Positions 32,270 to 41,296 of a stretch of 64,000 nucleotides of DNA are shown here, one piece after another. The position numbers and the translations under genes were made by a program. The DNA is from Hydrogenobaculum sp. Y04AAS1 (GTDB taxonomy: Bacteria; Aquificota; Aquificia; Aquificales; Aquificaceae): assembly GCF_000020785.1 (NCBI RefSeq), contig NC_011126.1, positions 1,116,001 to 1,180,000 on the forward strand, read 5' to 3'. Below the pieces are notes generated by a model, which made no database searches, was not told the DNA's origin, and saw nothing but the letters and a program-made list of their open reading frames with translations. Numbering within the stretch: position 1 is the stretch's first letter; every line of letters begins with the position of its first letter.

Positions 32270-33625
32270 GACTTCCCACTCTCTTTTTCTAAACTTAGTA
32301 CCAAGCTCTAAAGCAAGTTTTTCTGTGGCATCTATATCAACGCCTGGGTATGTAACGGCGGTGGTTATCACTTCAAAACCAAGCTCTTTGACAGTTTTTA
32401 TAAACTCTATAAGCAAAGAAAATGCATTTTTATAAGGGGGTCTACAGACTTCGTTGTAGGTGTTTTCATCGGGGGCGTTTAGGCTTATAGAAAAAGTATC
32501 CACTAAACCTCTTAAATTTTCTAAATCTTCTTTTTTACCAAAAGCCAAATACAAACCGTTTGTATCTACTCTAACCTTTGTGTTTGGGGATTTTGATTTT
32601 ATATAAGAAGATACTTTTTTTACAACATCCATCCTAAGGGTTGGTTCTCCGTAGCCACAAAATACAATCTCATCATAAGCTTCTGGGTTTGGGATCTCTC
32701 TTATTATATCATCAGCCGAAGGATCTCTTCTTGTCCATACCCAATAGCCTTTTACCATAAAATTTCTATCTCTTTCCCTTTCACAAAATCTACAGTGAAG
32801 GTTACACTTGTTTGTGGGATTTATATAAAGCTTGTTGTTGATGACATATGTTATAGTATCTTTGTTTTTATCAAAACCTAAGTTAAAGCAAAGCTTAGCG
32901 TTGGCGCTGGTGGTTCTATCTATATCTTCAAGGCTAGAGTTTGGTATAAGTTCACTCATCACTTTGGCAGTATGCCATATAAAAGAAGGTTTATTTTTCT
33001 CACCTCTATGAGGCACCGGCGCTAACCAAGGACTATCTGTTTCTATAAGAAGCCTATAAGTAGGAGTTTTGGATATCACTTCCCTTAAGCTTTGGGCATT
33101 TTTAAAGGTTATGTTGCCTGAATAAGATATATAAAACCCAAGCTCTACACCTTTTCTCATAAACTCTAAAGAACCACTAAAACAATGAAGCACCCCACCT
33201 ATATTTTGATGAGATTCTAACACCTTTATAGTATCTTCCTCTGCATCCCTTGAGTGTATCACCACCGGAAGACCAAGTTTTTTAGCAAGCTCAAGCTGAA
33301 TATTAAAATACTCTATCTGCTTATTCTTTAGATCTTTTGATCTATAGTAATCTAAACCTATCTCCCCTATAGCTTTTACTTTTTTATTGGATTTGGCAAG
33401 ATCTTCAAGCCAAAGTATATCTTTTTCTGTGATATCAGCTACATCGTTTGGGTGAAAACCCACAGCACAATACACCTTATCGTATTTTGAAGCTATATTT
33501 ATAGCGTTTTCACAGGTTTTTTTATCAAAACCTATAGTTATAAGATACTCCAAAGACTCATCGTTTATAGCCTCTTCAAAATGCTCTTTCTCCAACAAAT
33601 CTAAATGACAATGCGTATCTATCAT
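32261..33625 (-). CDS. TatD-family nuclease fused to a radical SAM domain
   Basis: A 454-residue fusion. Residues 1-~255 are a TatD metal-dependent DNase: DTHCHLD, AVGFHPND, GEIGLDYY, VIHSRDAEEDT, HCFSG and ETDSPWLAP supply the metal ligands. From ~265 a radical SAM domain begins (YINPTNKCNLHCRFC with CxxxCxxC, then FCGYGEPTLR and DTNGL). Separate TatD and TatD-associated radical SAM genes exist in many bacteria, so the fusion supports a joint function. The substrate of the radical SAM half is unknown. The 3' end overlaps the PHP gene. Confidence 0.9.
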   Translation of the reverse strand: MIDTHCHLDLLEKEHFEEAINDESLEYLITIGFDKKTCENAINIASKYDKVYCAVGFHPNDVADITEKDILWLEDLAKSNKKVKAIGEIGLDYYRSKDLKNKQIEYFNIQLELAKKLGLPVVIHSRDAEEDTIKVLESHQNIGGVLHCFSGSLEFMRKGVELGFYISYSGNITFKNAQSLREVISKTPTYRLLIETDSPWLAPVPHRGEKNKPSFIWHTAKVMSELIPNSSLEDIDRTTSANAKLCFNLGFDKNKDTITYVINNKLYINPTNKCNLHCRFCERERDRNFMVKGYWVWTRRDPSADDIIREIPNPEAYDEIVFCGYGEPTLRMDVVKKVSSYIKSKSPNTKVRVDTNGLYLAFGKKEDLENLRGLVDTFSISLNAPDENTYNEVCRPPYKNAFSLLIEFIKTVKELGFEVITTAVTYPGVDIDATEKLALELGTKFRKREWEVLG

Positions 33626-33677
33626 ATACTAAAAGCTATATACAAAATAAAATTAGGGTATGAAGTTTGTAATATCT

Positions 33678-35036
33678 TCAAAATAGTTTTCTTGCAGCTT
33701 TTGATATACACTCTTGAGTCATAGGGTGCTGATCTTGATACTCTACCAAATCTCTTGCGGTGGCTCCAAGTTTTATAGCAAGCCCAAGATGGGATACCAA
33801 CTGCTCTGCATCTATGCCCACTATAGATGCACCTACAAGTTTTAAGCTTTTAGCATCGAAAAATAGCTTTAATTCACCTTCTTCAGAGTATATTTCGGCT
33901 CTTGAATCCTCTTTCAAATCAAAAGACGTTTCTACTATATCCATATTTAGACTTTCAGCCTTTTCTTTGGTAATACCTACAAAAGCCATAGCTGGTATGG
34001 TAAAAACGGTAAACGGAACGTTCTCAAAATCAGCGTAATCAATTGGTGTATTGTTTGCCATAATATTGTAAGCACAAACGATAGATTGTCTTGTAGCTGT
34101 ATGAAAAAGAGGAATTTTACCGTTCACATCACCAGAGGCATATATATGAGGTATATTTGTCTGGCAAGCTCTATTTACCTCTATAGCTTTTGAGATTTTC
34201 AAAAATTTATCCGCTCCCTCTGGTATAATGGGTTTTCTACCCACCGCCATAAGCACTTCATCCACTTCTATAGATTTTACAGTATCATCTTGTTTGTAAT
34301 AAACGACTTTTTTCTTATCTTTTAAACCTATCTCTTGGACCTCCACCGATGTAAATATCTTTATGTTTTTAGGAAGGTATTTTAAAAGGGTTTGAGTAGC
34401 GTATTTATCTATGCCAGCTAAAACTCTATCAAGCTTTTCAAATATATAAACGTTAGAACCCAAATTGGCAAAATAAAAGGCCGTTTCTAATCCTATGTAT
34501 CCACCACCCACTATAGCAAACTCTTTAGGCATATAAGTGAGGTTTGGATTTAGTTTATATATATCTGTGCTTGTTATAGCATACTCTTTTCCTTTTATAG
34601 GTGGAACAAACACATCAGCCCCAGAGGCTATTATGATGTATTTTGCTTTTATAGTTTCCTCTCCTTTGTCAGACTCTACCACAACGGTGTGTTCATCTTT
34701 AAAACGAGCTACACCTTTCATAAGTTTTAAGTTTTTAAAAGCCTTTAATTCTTCTTCGTGGAGTTTGTACCTTATATTTTGAACCTCATCTTTTTTAGCT
34801 ATTATATCTTTATAATCTATATCGATATCTTTTTTACTAAAAGCCTTAAACCTAAGGTAAGTATGTATTTGTTCCCTTATAGCCTTTGAAGGTACACAGC
34901 CTTCGGCCAGACAATTGCCACTCATCACCCCTTTTTTATCTACCATTAATACGCTAAAACCTGCTTTAGCAAGCCTAAAAGCTCCAGGATAAGCCCCTCC
35001 GCCAGCACCAATTGTTAGCACATCCACTTCTATCAT
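33678..35036 (-). CDS. Dihydrolipoamide dehydrogenase-like flavoprotein
   Basis: Pyridine nucleotide-disulfide oxidoreductase of 452 residues. FAD site GAGGGAYPGAFRLAKAG, redox disulfide in NCLAEGCVPSK (~residues 42-52), NAD site GGGYIGLETAF and the second FAD motif YASGDVNG are present. The C-terminal dimer segment has HPMTQECISKAARKL where lipoamide dehydrogenases have HPTLSE, placing the catalytic His-Glu correctly. An extra Cys lies beside that Glu. No 2-oxoacid dehydrogenase or glycine-cleavage genes are near. Predicted leaderless from a TATAAT six bases upstream. Confidence 0.87.
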   Translation of the reverse strand: MIEVDVLTIGAGGGAYPGAFRLAKAGFSVLMVDKKGVMSGNCLAEGCVPSKAIREQIHTYLRFKAFSKKDIDIDYKDIIAKKDEVQNIRYKLHEEELKAFKNLKLMKGVARFKDEHTVVVESDKGEETIKAKYIIIASGADVFVPPIKGKEYAITSTDIYKLNPNLTYMPKEFAIVGGGYIGLETAFYFANLGSNVYIFEKLDRVLAGIDKYATQTLLKYLPKNIKIFTSVEVQEIGLKDKKKVVYYKQDDTVKSIEVDEVLMAVGRKPIIPEGADKFLKISKAIEVNRACQTNIPHIYASGDVNGKIPLFHTATRQSIVCAYNIMANNTPIDYADFENVPFTVFTIPAMAFVGITKEKAESLNMDIVETSFDLKEDSRAEIYSEEGELKLFFDAKSLKLVGASIVGIDAEQLVSHLGLAIKLGATARDLVEYQDQHPMTQECISKAARKLF

Positions 35037-35042
35037 GATATT

Positions 35043-35048
35043 ATTATA
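35043..35048 (-). promoter_or_regulatory. -10 element, leaderless lipoamide dehydrogenase-like gene
   Basis: TATAAT on the minus strand ending six bases before the ATG at 35036. Confidence 0.6.
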
Positions 35049-35075
35049 TGCTTAAAATATAAATTTTTTGTTAAT

Positions 35076-35420
35076 TTATCTAATTATCTTTGCTTTTGTT
35101 ATAAGATTTCCTATCACGCCAAAAGTAGTGTATTCAAATGTCCCCTGGGGACAATCGTATTCCCATTTTGCCATCCTAAGGGGTACTCTAAGAAGAAGCT
35201 TCTTAGTACATGCATTTACATTTTGAATAAAGTAAGATGCTGGGGCTAAGTTTCTTTGGGCTTTTGCTATTACCTCTTGAACGTTGCCGTTGGGGTCTGT
35301 TTTTACATAATATGTAAATGTTTTACCTTGGATTTTCATATATGGAGTAGATATATTAGCTTTATTTACTATTTTAGTATTTGCTTCAGTTGGTAAAGGT
35401 TGACCTATAAATATATACAT
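35076..35420 (-). CDS. Hypothetical small protein paired with the pepsin-like lipoprotein
   Basis: A 114-residue beta-rich protein that I do not recognise. It has two Cys (NACTKK and EYDCPQG, ~residues 71 and 90) that could pair, and repeated Tyr/Phe strands. No clear signal peptide. The start is well supported by AAAGGAGGTGATGTATG. It lies 16 bases after the aspartic-protease-like lipoprotein gene, so the two are co-transcribed; it could be an inhibitor, partner or substrate, but nothing in the sequence decides. Confidence 0.6.
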   Translation of the reverse strand: MYIFIGQPLPTEANTKIVNKANISTPYMKIQGKTFTYYVKTDPNGNVQEVIAKAQRNLAPASYFIQNVNACTKKLLLRVPLRMAKWEYDCPQGTFEYTTFGVIGNLITKAKIIR

Positions 35421-35436
35421 ACATCACCTCCTTTAA

Positions 35437-36585
35437 TTATGGATTGATAGATATATCTTGTACAAAACCTTGATTGTTCAATATCCAAACGTATGTGTGT
35501 CTTAGCATCTCAGATAGTCCAAAATCTTCATAACCTACGGTTTGATAAGATCCACTATCTAACGTCAGACCTGTCATCAGATTAGGAGGGTTAAAATTAC
35601 AAAGATTTGAAGAAGAAGGCTCTGTCGTGAAAGCCGTATTGTAAAGATTCTTAGTGTTTTGATAGGGGATTTGGTAGCTTATATTATAACCGCCATTTAA
35701 AAGAGAAGATATAGAACAGTTGTTTTCATCAGATGATGAAAAACGGGGTATTTCTGTGGTAAAGACCTCTGTGGTTAAAAAGTTTAAGTTAGAACCTGTA
35801 TCAAAGAACGAAGCATCTGCTGTAAAAGAAGGGTTTGATGAAGTATAAGAAGGAAATATAGCTGTAGCGGAAGGCAAACCTGCTGAATAATCTATTGTAT
35901 AAGGTATAAGAGTGCTACTATTTCCATTGTACACACCAAAGCTTATCTGCCCTATCGGTGTATTTGGAGAAACGTTTGCATAAAAAGTGTTTGATAGAGG
36001 ATAGAAACTTATAGTATAAGAGTTTATGCCGTACTGTCTTTCAAGATAAGTAGGGTAAGAAAGTCCAGCAAGATAAGAACCAGAAGAGTTTGAGCCAAGA
36101 GCCATAATATTAAGCGAGGAGTCTAACCCAAAATCCCCTTGGGCTTCCCCAAAGCTAGGAAAGGCATTTCCTGAAAAACTAACACCTATTGGCATCACTA
36201 CACAAGTATTTGTTATATTTGGATTTAGACACACAGTAGCGCTTGCCATAGTCCCTGAGTAAGTAGAACCATCAGCAAACGTCCCAGAAAACGAATAAGA
36301 TGTAAGATCAGAACTTGGGATATTGATAGCAGAGATATTAACTATCAGACCAGAAGCTCCAGTATCAGCTAGTAGTTGAACAGGAGACCCATCTATATAA
36401 ACTGTGATAATAGGCTCGTTGTAATAATCTGTACCAGCGTAAATATATGTTGCCATTGAAGAGGGTAGAGGTGTTGATGAGCTACTACCTCCACCTCCTC
36501 CGCCACAAGAGGCTAAGCCAATAGAAAGTGCTCCAATAAGTATGCCGTTTAATAAAAGCTCTTTTGATAAATTAAACTTTTTCAC
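35437..36585 (-). CDS. Lipoprotein resembling a bilobed pepsin-like aspartic protease
   Basis: A 382-residue protein starting at GTG (36585). Lipobox GLASC is followed by six Gly and four Ser. Two aspartic-protease signatures occur about 190 residues apart: LLADTGASGLIVN (~residue 76) and FFDTGSNLNFLTT (~265), the arrangement of the two lobes of pepsin. Between them are beta strands, FADGSTYSGT (flap-like) and GQISFGVYNG. The C-terminus is rich in Ser/Asn. The nearest family I can name is the DUF3443-type bacterial proteins with similar motifs. Activity, if any, would be on the cell surface or in the periplasm. It follows ispA by 20 bases. Confidence 0.7.
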   Translation of the reverse strand: MKKFNLSKELLLNGILIGALSIGLASCGGGGGGSSSSTPLPSSMATYIYAGTDYYNEPIITVYIDGSPVQLLADTGASGLIVNISAINIPSSDLTSYSFSGTFADGSTYSGTMASATVCLNPNITNTCVVMPIGVSFSGNAFPSFGEAQGDFGLDSSLNIMALGSNSSGSYLAGLSYPTYLERQYGINSYTISFYPLSNTFYANVSPNTPIGQISFGVYNGNSSTLIPYTIDYSAGLPSATAIFPSYTSSNPSFTADASFFDTGSNLNFLTTEVFTTEIPRFSSSDENNCSISSLLNGGYNISYQIPYQNTKNLYNTAFTTEPSSSNLCNFNPPNLMTGLTLDSGSYQTVGYEDFGLSEMLRHTYVWILNNQGFVQDISINP

Positions 36586-36605
36586 GTTGCTAACCCTTCA
36601 TTTTT

Positions 36606-37382
36606 CTATATACCAAAGCTTATAAAGTCTACATACTCTTTAAGATGAGAAGATACGTTTGTTTGGTTTATGAGAGTGAAAATGGTATTTTTATAATCTT
36701 GTATAAGTTTTAAAAGAGGTTTTTCACCTAAAACAACGTATGCCCCGTCTTTATCGTAATAATCATCGGTTAGTTGAAATAATACGCCTATATTGTGTCC
36801 AAGCTTTTCGTATAAAGAAAAATCTACACCTTTTAATATCGATGGTATGACCAAAGAGGTTTTTATAAGGGCGGCGGTTTTTAAAGAGGCCACTTTGAGA
36901 AAATCCTTTTCACCTTTTATATCATACACTTGACCTGCTACCATACCCTCTATACCTGCATTTTTAGAGACATAGTTTACCACCTTAGCGAGGTTTTTGG
37001 GATTTTTATATAGGCTTTCGTTTGATAATATATCAAAAGCTAAGCTAAGAAGACCATCTCCTGCCAAAAGGGCGATATCTTGACCAAATATCTTATGGCA
37101 TGTGGGTTTGCCTCTTCTTTCATCGTCGTTGTCAAGCTCTGGCATATCATCGTGAATAAGGGAGTAGTTGTGGATAAACTCTACAGCGCACCCAAGGGTT
37201 ATAGCATCTTCTTCGTCTAAATCACAAGCATAACCCCCTATTACACACAAGACGGGTCTTATGCGTTTACCCTCTTGAAATACATAATAAGCCATCGCAT
37301 CGTACAAAACCTTTGGCTCAAAAGGCGTTAGAAGCTCTCTTAGTCTTTTTTCTATCTTTGGTCTTAAATCATCAAAAATCAT
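36606..37382 (-). CDS. Short-chain polyprenyl diphosphate synthase (FPP/GGPP type)
   Basis: Condenses isoprenyl diphosphates head-to-tail; 258 residues, somewhat short. Visible are GKRIRPVL (substrate Arg/Lys), the first Asp-rich motif [16 protein letters not shown] and the second Asp-rich motif DDYYD. The CLD-type residues before the first motif ([11 protein letters not shown]) fit an FPP or GGPP synthase; product length cannot be fixed. IspG-derived precursors would feed it and its product could feed UppS. It overlaps pyrD by ATGA. Confidence 0.88.
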   Translation of the reverse strand: MIFDDLRPKIEKRLRELLTPFEPKVLYDAMAYYVFQEGKRIRPVLCVIGGYACDLDEEDAITLGCAVEFIHNYSLIHDDMPELDNDDERRGKPTCHKIFGQDIALLAGDGLLSLAFDILSNESLYKNPKNLAKVVNYVSKNAGIEGMVAGQVYDIKGEKDFLKVASLKTAALIKTSLVIPSILKGVDFSLYEKLGHNIGVLFQLTDDYYDKDGAYVVLGEKPLLKLIQDYKNTIFTLINQTNVSSHLKEYVDFISFGI

Positions 37383-38311
37383 TGCTTTATATCAAGCCTA
37401 TGGGCTCTTCCAATTAGTTCTTTGAAATGTTTTAGGTTTTTAGCATCCAAATGATTTTTTATACCTTCTATCACATCCAAAGGGCTCAAAGGCTTATAAA
37501 AGTTTGCAGTACCAATTTGCACAGCGCTAGCCCCTGCCAATATATGCTCTAAAGCGTCTACATATGTACTAATCCCACCAACGCCTATTATAGGTATAGC
37601 CTTGCCGTATTTTTCATAGGTTTGCCATATCATCCTAACGGCTATTGGAAGTATGGCAGGACCAGAAAGCCCACCGGTTTTTGTGGCAAGGAAAGGCCTT
37701 TCGTTGTATATATCTATTTTCATGCCTATAAGCGTATTTATAAGCACAATCCCGTCGGCTTTTGCCTCTATGCATATTTTTGCAAATTCTGTGATATCTG
37801 TCACGTTTGGAGAGAGCTTTACAAGAAGTGGTTTTTTGGCAAAAGATTTTATCTTTTCTATCAAAGATCTTAAAACTACTGGGTCTTGACCAAAGACCAC
37901 ACCACCCTTTTTTACGTTTGGGCAGGATACATTTAACTCGTAGGCAGAGATCTTTGGCACATCTTCCAAAATCCTTATTACCTCTATATACTCTTCTTCG
38001 GTTTCTCCAAATACGTTTGCTATAAAATGCGTATCTATATCTTTTATAACTGGATATATTTTTTTAATAAAAGCCTCAACACCAGGATTTTGAAGTCCTA
38101 TTGAGTTTAGCATACCGCAAGGGGTTTCTGCAATCCTTGGCATTGGGTTTCCTTCTCTTGGCCTTAAAGAAAGTCCTTTTGTTACCACTGCCCCCAGTTT
38201 TGATATATCGTATATATCGGCTCCTTCAACACCGTATCCAAAAGTCCCAGAAGCCACCCATACAGGGTTTTTAAACTTTATACCAAAAAGCTCTATCCCT
38301 AACTTATCCAT
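37379..38311 (-). CDS. pyrD: Dihydroorotate dehydrogenase, class 1B catalytic subunit
   Basis: FMN enzyme oxidising dihydroorotate to orotate in pyrimidine synthesis; 310 residues. FMN/orotate motifs are seen: [18 protein letters not shown], the catalytic Cys in [11 protein letters not shown] (~residue 130), [10 protein letters not shown] and the C-terminal GGISTY...[10 protein letters not shown]. Cys as base marks class 1; the 1B type uses a PyrK partner and NAD, which is not encoded here. An extended -10 (TGcTAAAAT) ends eight bases before the ATG. Confidence 0.93.
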   Translation of the reverse strand: MDKLGIELFGIKFKNPVWVASGTFGYGVEGADIYDISKLGAVVTKGLSLRPREGNPMPRIAETPCGMLNSIGLQNPGVEAFIKKIYPVIKDIDTHFIANVFGETEEEYIEVIRILEDVPKISAYELNVSCPNVKKGGVVFGQDPVVLRSLIEKIKSFAKKPLLVKLSPNVTDITEFAKICIEAKADGIVLINTLIGMKIDIYNERPFLATKTGGLSGPAILPIAVRMIWQTYEKYGKAIPIIGVGGISTYVDALEHILAGASAVQIGTANFYKPLSPLDVIEGIKNHLDAKNLKHFKELIGRAHRLDIKQ

Positions 38312-38426
38312 TCTTATTTATTTTAGCACTTTTCTCTGCTGCTATTATTACGTCTAAAGTAGTTTTTGTGCTTTTATCTTCAAGCTCTAAAATATCTAAA
38401 CTTCTCAAAACTATATTTACAAACAT
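38304..38426 (-). CDS. Possible small protein upstream of pyrD
   Basis: A 40-codon frame from ATG 38426 ([19 protein letters not shown]..., ending NKNG) whose stop overlaps the pyrD start. It fills most of the 187-base gap between uvrC and pyrD. Composition looks coding-like (helical, amphipathic), but there is no clear ribosome-binding site and no known family. The pyrD -10 lies within it. Low confidence. Confidence 0.25.
   Translation of the reverse strand: MFVNIVLRSLDILELEDKSTKTTLDVIIAAEKSAKINKNG
38320..38328 (-). promoter_or_regulatory. Extended -10, leaderless pyrD
   Basis: TGcTAAAAT on the minus strand, eight bases before the pyrD ATG. Confidence 0.5.
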
Positions 38427-38498
38427 ATCAATATCAACGCTTTTAGAAAATAAATAAATATTTCACCTACTATAATAAATATATTAGCATCATCATTT

Positions 38499-40196
38499 CT
38501 ACATATCTCCCAGTATTTTCTTCACGCTTTCTTTTATGGATTTTGATATACCAAGTTTCTTAAGCTTTTCATCGTCAGATTTTATAAAATCGTAAAGGCT
38601 GTCAAAATGTCTATATATAATTTCTTTTTTTACCTTGCCAACGCCTTTTATCTTTGAAAGAGTATCTTTTATAAACTCTTTTGAACGGAGGTTTCTATTG
38701 TAGGTGATGGCAAAGCGGTGTGCTTCATCTCTTAAAAGCCCAAATACCCTATAAAGAGCTTGGTGGTTTTTAATTGGGATTTCAAGCCCGTCTTCTGTAT
38801 AAATGATTTCTTCTTTTTTGGCCAAAGAACAAATGTATATGTTTAATAAAAACTTTTCCTTTACCTCAATACCCATTGAAAGCTGACCCTTACCCCCATC
38901 TATAAGCCACATGTCAGGAGTTTGGTCCTCTTTTGATACTATCCTTTTTGCCCTTCTTGATAGGACTTCTTTTAACGATGCAAAATCATCTATGTAATCT
39001 ACGGTTTTTATCCTATACCTTCTATATTTTGATTTGTTTAGACTGCCATCTTCCCATACCACCATAGAGCCTACGGTATATTGACCTTGAAAGTGGCTTA
39101 TATCAAAGCATTCTATCAATTTTGGGGCCTTTCTTCCAAAAAGCTTGTAAAACTCACTTTCAAACTCTTTGGTGTCTGGTTTTAAAACTACGTTTTTCTC
39201 TATTATCTTTAAAAGCGGTTTTGGAATGTTGTTTGAAAACGCTACGTCTTTTCGTTTTGATTTTATAAAAAGCCTAAAATTTTCAGTTAGCTCAAAGTTT
39301 GCCACAATTTTTTTGGGTACTATATTTGACATATAATATGTACCAAGCATCTCTTCGTAATTTATAATAAGTTCTTTGTTTAAACGAAACTCCTTATGAG
39401 CTACAAGGCGTTTGTTTCTTATTATAAAAAGCCATAAACTATAACCCTCCAAATAAAACACATCAACCTCTTCTATATCGTATAAAAACACCCCTTGCCC
39501 ATCCACTATATTTTGAAGCACAAGCACCTGATCTCTTAAAAATGCCGCTTTTTCAAAAGCAAGATTTGAAGCGTATTGCTCTATCTTTTCATAAAGAGTA
39601 GGAAGCACGTCTTTTACGTTGCCAGACAAAAACGCTTTTGCAGATTTTACACTTATAGCGTAGTCTTCTTTGGATATTAGGTTGGCGCAAGGACCAGAAC
39701 AAAGCCCAAGATGATAATCCATACAAGGGGTAGGTCTTTTTGGCATTTCCTCACAAGTTCTTAATCTAAAAGTAGCATGTATAAGCTTTTTTATCTTTAA
39801 AGCTTTGTTTATATTTAAAAACGGTCCAAAAGCTTCTCCTTTCTCGGAAGTGTCTCTGGTGATTTTAACAGTGGGATATTCATCATCGGTAAGAAGTATA
39901 ACAGGGTAGCCACTGCCATGTTTTAAAAGCACGTTGTATTTTGGCTTGTGAGTCCTTATAAGATCCATCTCCAAAAGAAGAGCTTCGTATTCGTTTCTTG
40001 TTACTATCCATTCAAGCTCCTTAGAATGATTAAATATATTAGCTTCTTTTTTAGATTGCTCTCTTTCTTTTAGATGCTGAAGCAATCTCTTTTTTATATT
40101 TATAGCTTTACCTATATAAATATAATGTTTTTGGTTTTTAAAGATATAAACACCTGGTTCTTCCGGGGCTTTTTCTATAAGCGCTACGATATCCAT
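38499..40196 (-). CDS. uvrC: Excinuclease ABC subunit C
   Basis: Dual-incision nuclease of nucleotide excision repair; 565 residues. N-terminal GIY-YIG domain (PGVYIFKNQKHYIYIGKA), a Cys-rich segment CMDYHLGLCSGPC (~residue 157), UVR motif (KIEQYASNLAFEKAAFLRDQ), the RNase H-like C-terminal nuclease domain (ECFDISHFQGQ, LIDGGKGQL) and a terminal helix-hairpin-helix pair (ISKIKGVGKVKKE type). It lies 26 bases after the histidine kinase gene but also has its own -10 (TATTAT), six bases upstream of the ATG. Confidence 0.95.
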   Translation of the reverse strand: MDIVALIEKAPEEPGVYIFKNQKHYIYIGKAINIKKRLLQHLKEREQSKKEANIFNHSKELEWIVTRNEYEALLLEMDLIRTHKPKYNVLLKHGSGYPVILLTDDEYPTVKITRDTSEKGEAFGPFLNINKALKIKKLIHATFRLRTCEEMPKRPTPCMDYHLGLCSGPCANLISKEDYAISVKSAKAFLSGNVKDVLPTLYEKIEQYASNLAFEKAAFLRDQVLVLQNIVDGQGVFLYDIEEVDVFYLEGYSLWLFIIRNKRLVAHKEFRLNKELIINYEEMLGTYYMSNIVPKKIVANFELTENFRLFIKSKRKDVAFSNNIPKPLLKIIEKNVVLKPDTKEFESEFYKLFGRKAPKLIECFDISHFQGQYTVGSMVVWEDGSLNKSKYRRYRIKTVDYIDDFASLKEVLSRRAKRIVSKEDQTPDMWLIDGGKGQLSMGIEVKEKFLLNIYICSLAKKEEIIYTEDGLEIPIKNHQALYRVFGLLRDEAHRFAITYNRNLRSKEFIKDTLSKIKGVGKVKKEIIYRHFDSLYDFIKSDDEKLKKLGISKSIKESVKKILGDM

Positions 40197-40202
40197 AATC
40201 TT

Positions 40203-40208
40203 ATAATA
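40203..40208 (-). promoter_or_regulatory. -10 element, leaderless uvrC
   Basis: TATTAT on the minus strand ending six bases before the ATG at 40196, just after the kinase stop. Confidence 0.45.
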
Positions 40209-40222
40209 TAGTTATATAAACT

Positions 40223-41296
40223 TTACCATTCAAGCACTATCCTAAAAATGCCGTTTTCGTATTTGGCTTTTACAGATATACCATTTCTCTCACACAACGT
40301 TTTTACTATGTAAAGCCCAAGACCCAAACCTTCTTTTGACTCATCTTCTCTGTAAAAAAGCTCAAAGAGCCTTGAAGTATCTTTTATAGGCTCGCTTGGA
40401 TTTTCCACCACAAGCTTAGAAGAGGATATTTTTACGTTTATAAAACCATTTTCTTTGTTGTATTTTATAGCGTTGTCAAAGATGTTTTCTATTATCATGG
40501 AAATATCCACAGGGTCTCCATATACTTTAAGGGTTGTATTCTCTTCAAGATTTACAGCGATGTTTTTTGATTCTAAGGAATCTTCAAGGGCATCCAACGC
40601 ATCTTCTACAAAGGCGTTTATATTTAAAAGAGTTTCTTGGCTTGGTTTTGATATAAAAATAGACTTCACACGTCCTATGGTATCTTCAATGCGAGATATG
40701 GCCTCTTTAGCCCTTTTATCTTTTATATCAGAAAGCTTTAAAATACTAAGAGGTGTGTTTATGGCGTGCATGCTTCCTTTTAGGACTATATCGAGCTTCT
40801 GGGTGTAATCTTCTATAGGTTTTAAGAAAATCCCAGAAAACCAGTAAGAAATCCCAAAAACCACCATCGTAAGCCCAAAAAACACCAAACTTGCGTAAAA
40901 TATAATACGTTTTTCAGATTCAACGATGTCTTCCACTGATGCTTTTAAGAAAACGGTGTATATTTTGCCGTTGTATTCAAATCTATCCTTTAGCCTGATG
41001 GCTCTTTTGTCGTCTTTGTCAAGGTTATCTGCGCTGTAATAAACTTTGTTTTGGGATTTTATGAGTATACTAAATCCAGGTGGTAGGCTAAAACGCTTAT
41101 GCTCTACAGCTTTTAAAAGAGCTATCTTAGCAAGTTCTTCAGAACGGTTCTTTATAATTTCCTCGGCGTATCCAACGTATAAATTGTAAGTTATATAGTA
41201 AAAAAATCCCATCAAAAAGATAAATATGAAAGAATTTAAAAGTGCAAACTTTAATCTGGCGTTTATAAAAATATTTCTAAACAAGTCTGTAGCCAA
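40223..41296 (-). CDS. Sensor histidine kinase
   Basis: A 357-residue membrane kinase. Two helices (~residues 18-40 and ~131-152) bracket a periplasmic sensor of ~90 residues. The H-box reads SMHAINTPLSIL (~residue 177), keeping the phospho-accepting His and TPL but with AIN in place of the usual ELR. N-box DNAIKYN and G-box GLGLGLYIVK are intact. No HAMP-like segment longer than ~25 residues is seen. The start overlaps the response regulator gene by 20 bases, so the two are a cognate pair; signal unknown. Confidence 0.9.
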   Translation of the reverse strand: MATDLFRNIFINARLKFALLNSFIFIFLMGFFYYITYNLYVGYAEEIIKNRSEELAKIALLKAVEHKRFSLPPGFSILIKSQNKVYYSADNLDKDDKRAIRLKDRFEYNGKIYTVFLKASVEDIVESEKRIIFYASLVFFGLTMVVFGISYWFSGIFLKPIEDYTQKLDIVLKGSMHAINTPLSILKLSDIKDKRAKEAISRIEDTIGRVKSIFISKPSQETLLNINAFVEDALDALEDSLESKNIAVNLEENTTLKVYGDPVDISMIIENIFDNAIKYNKENGFINVKISSSKLVVENPSEPIKDTSRLFELFYREDESKEGLGLGLYIVKTLCERNGISVKAKYENGIFRIVLEW

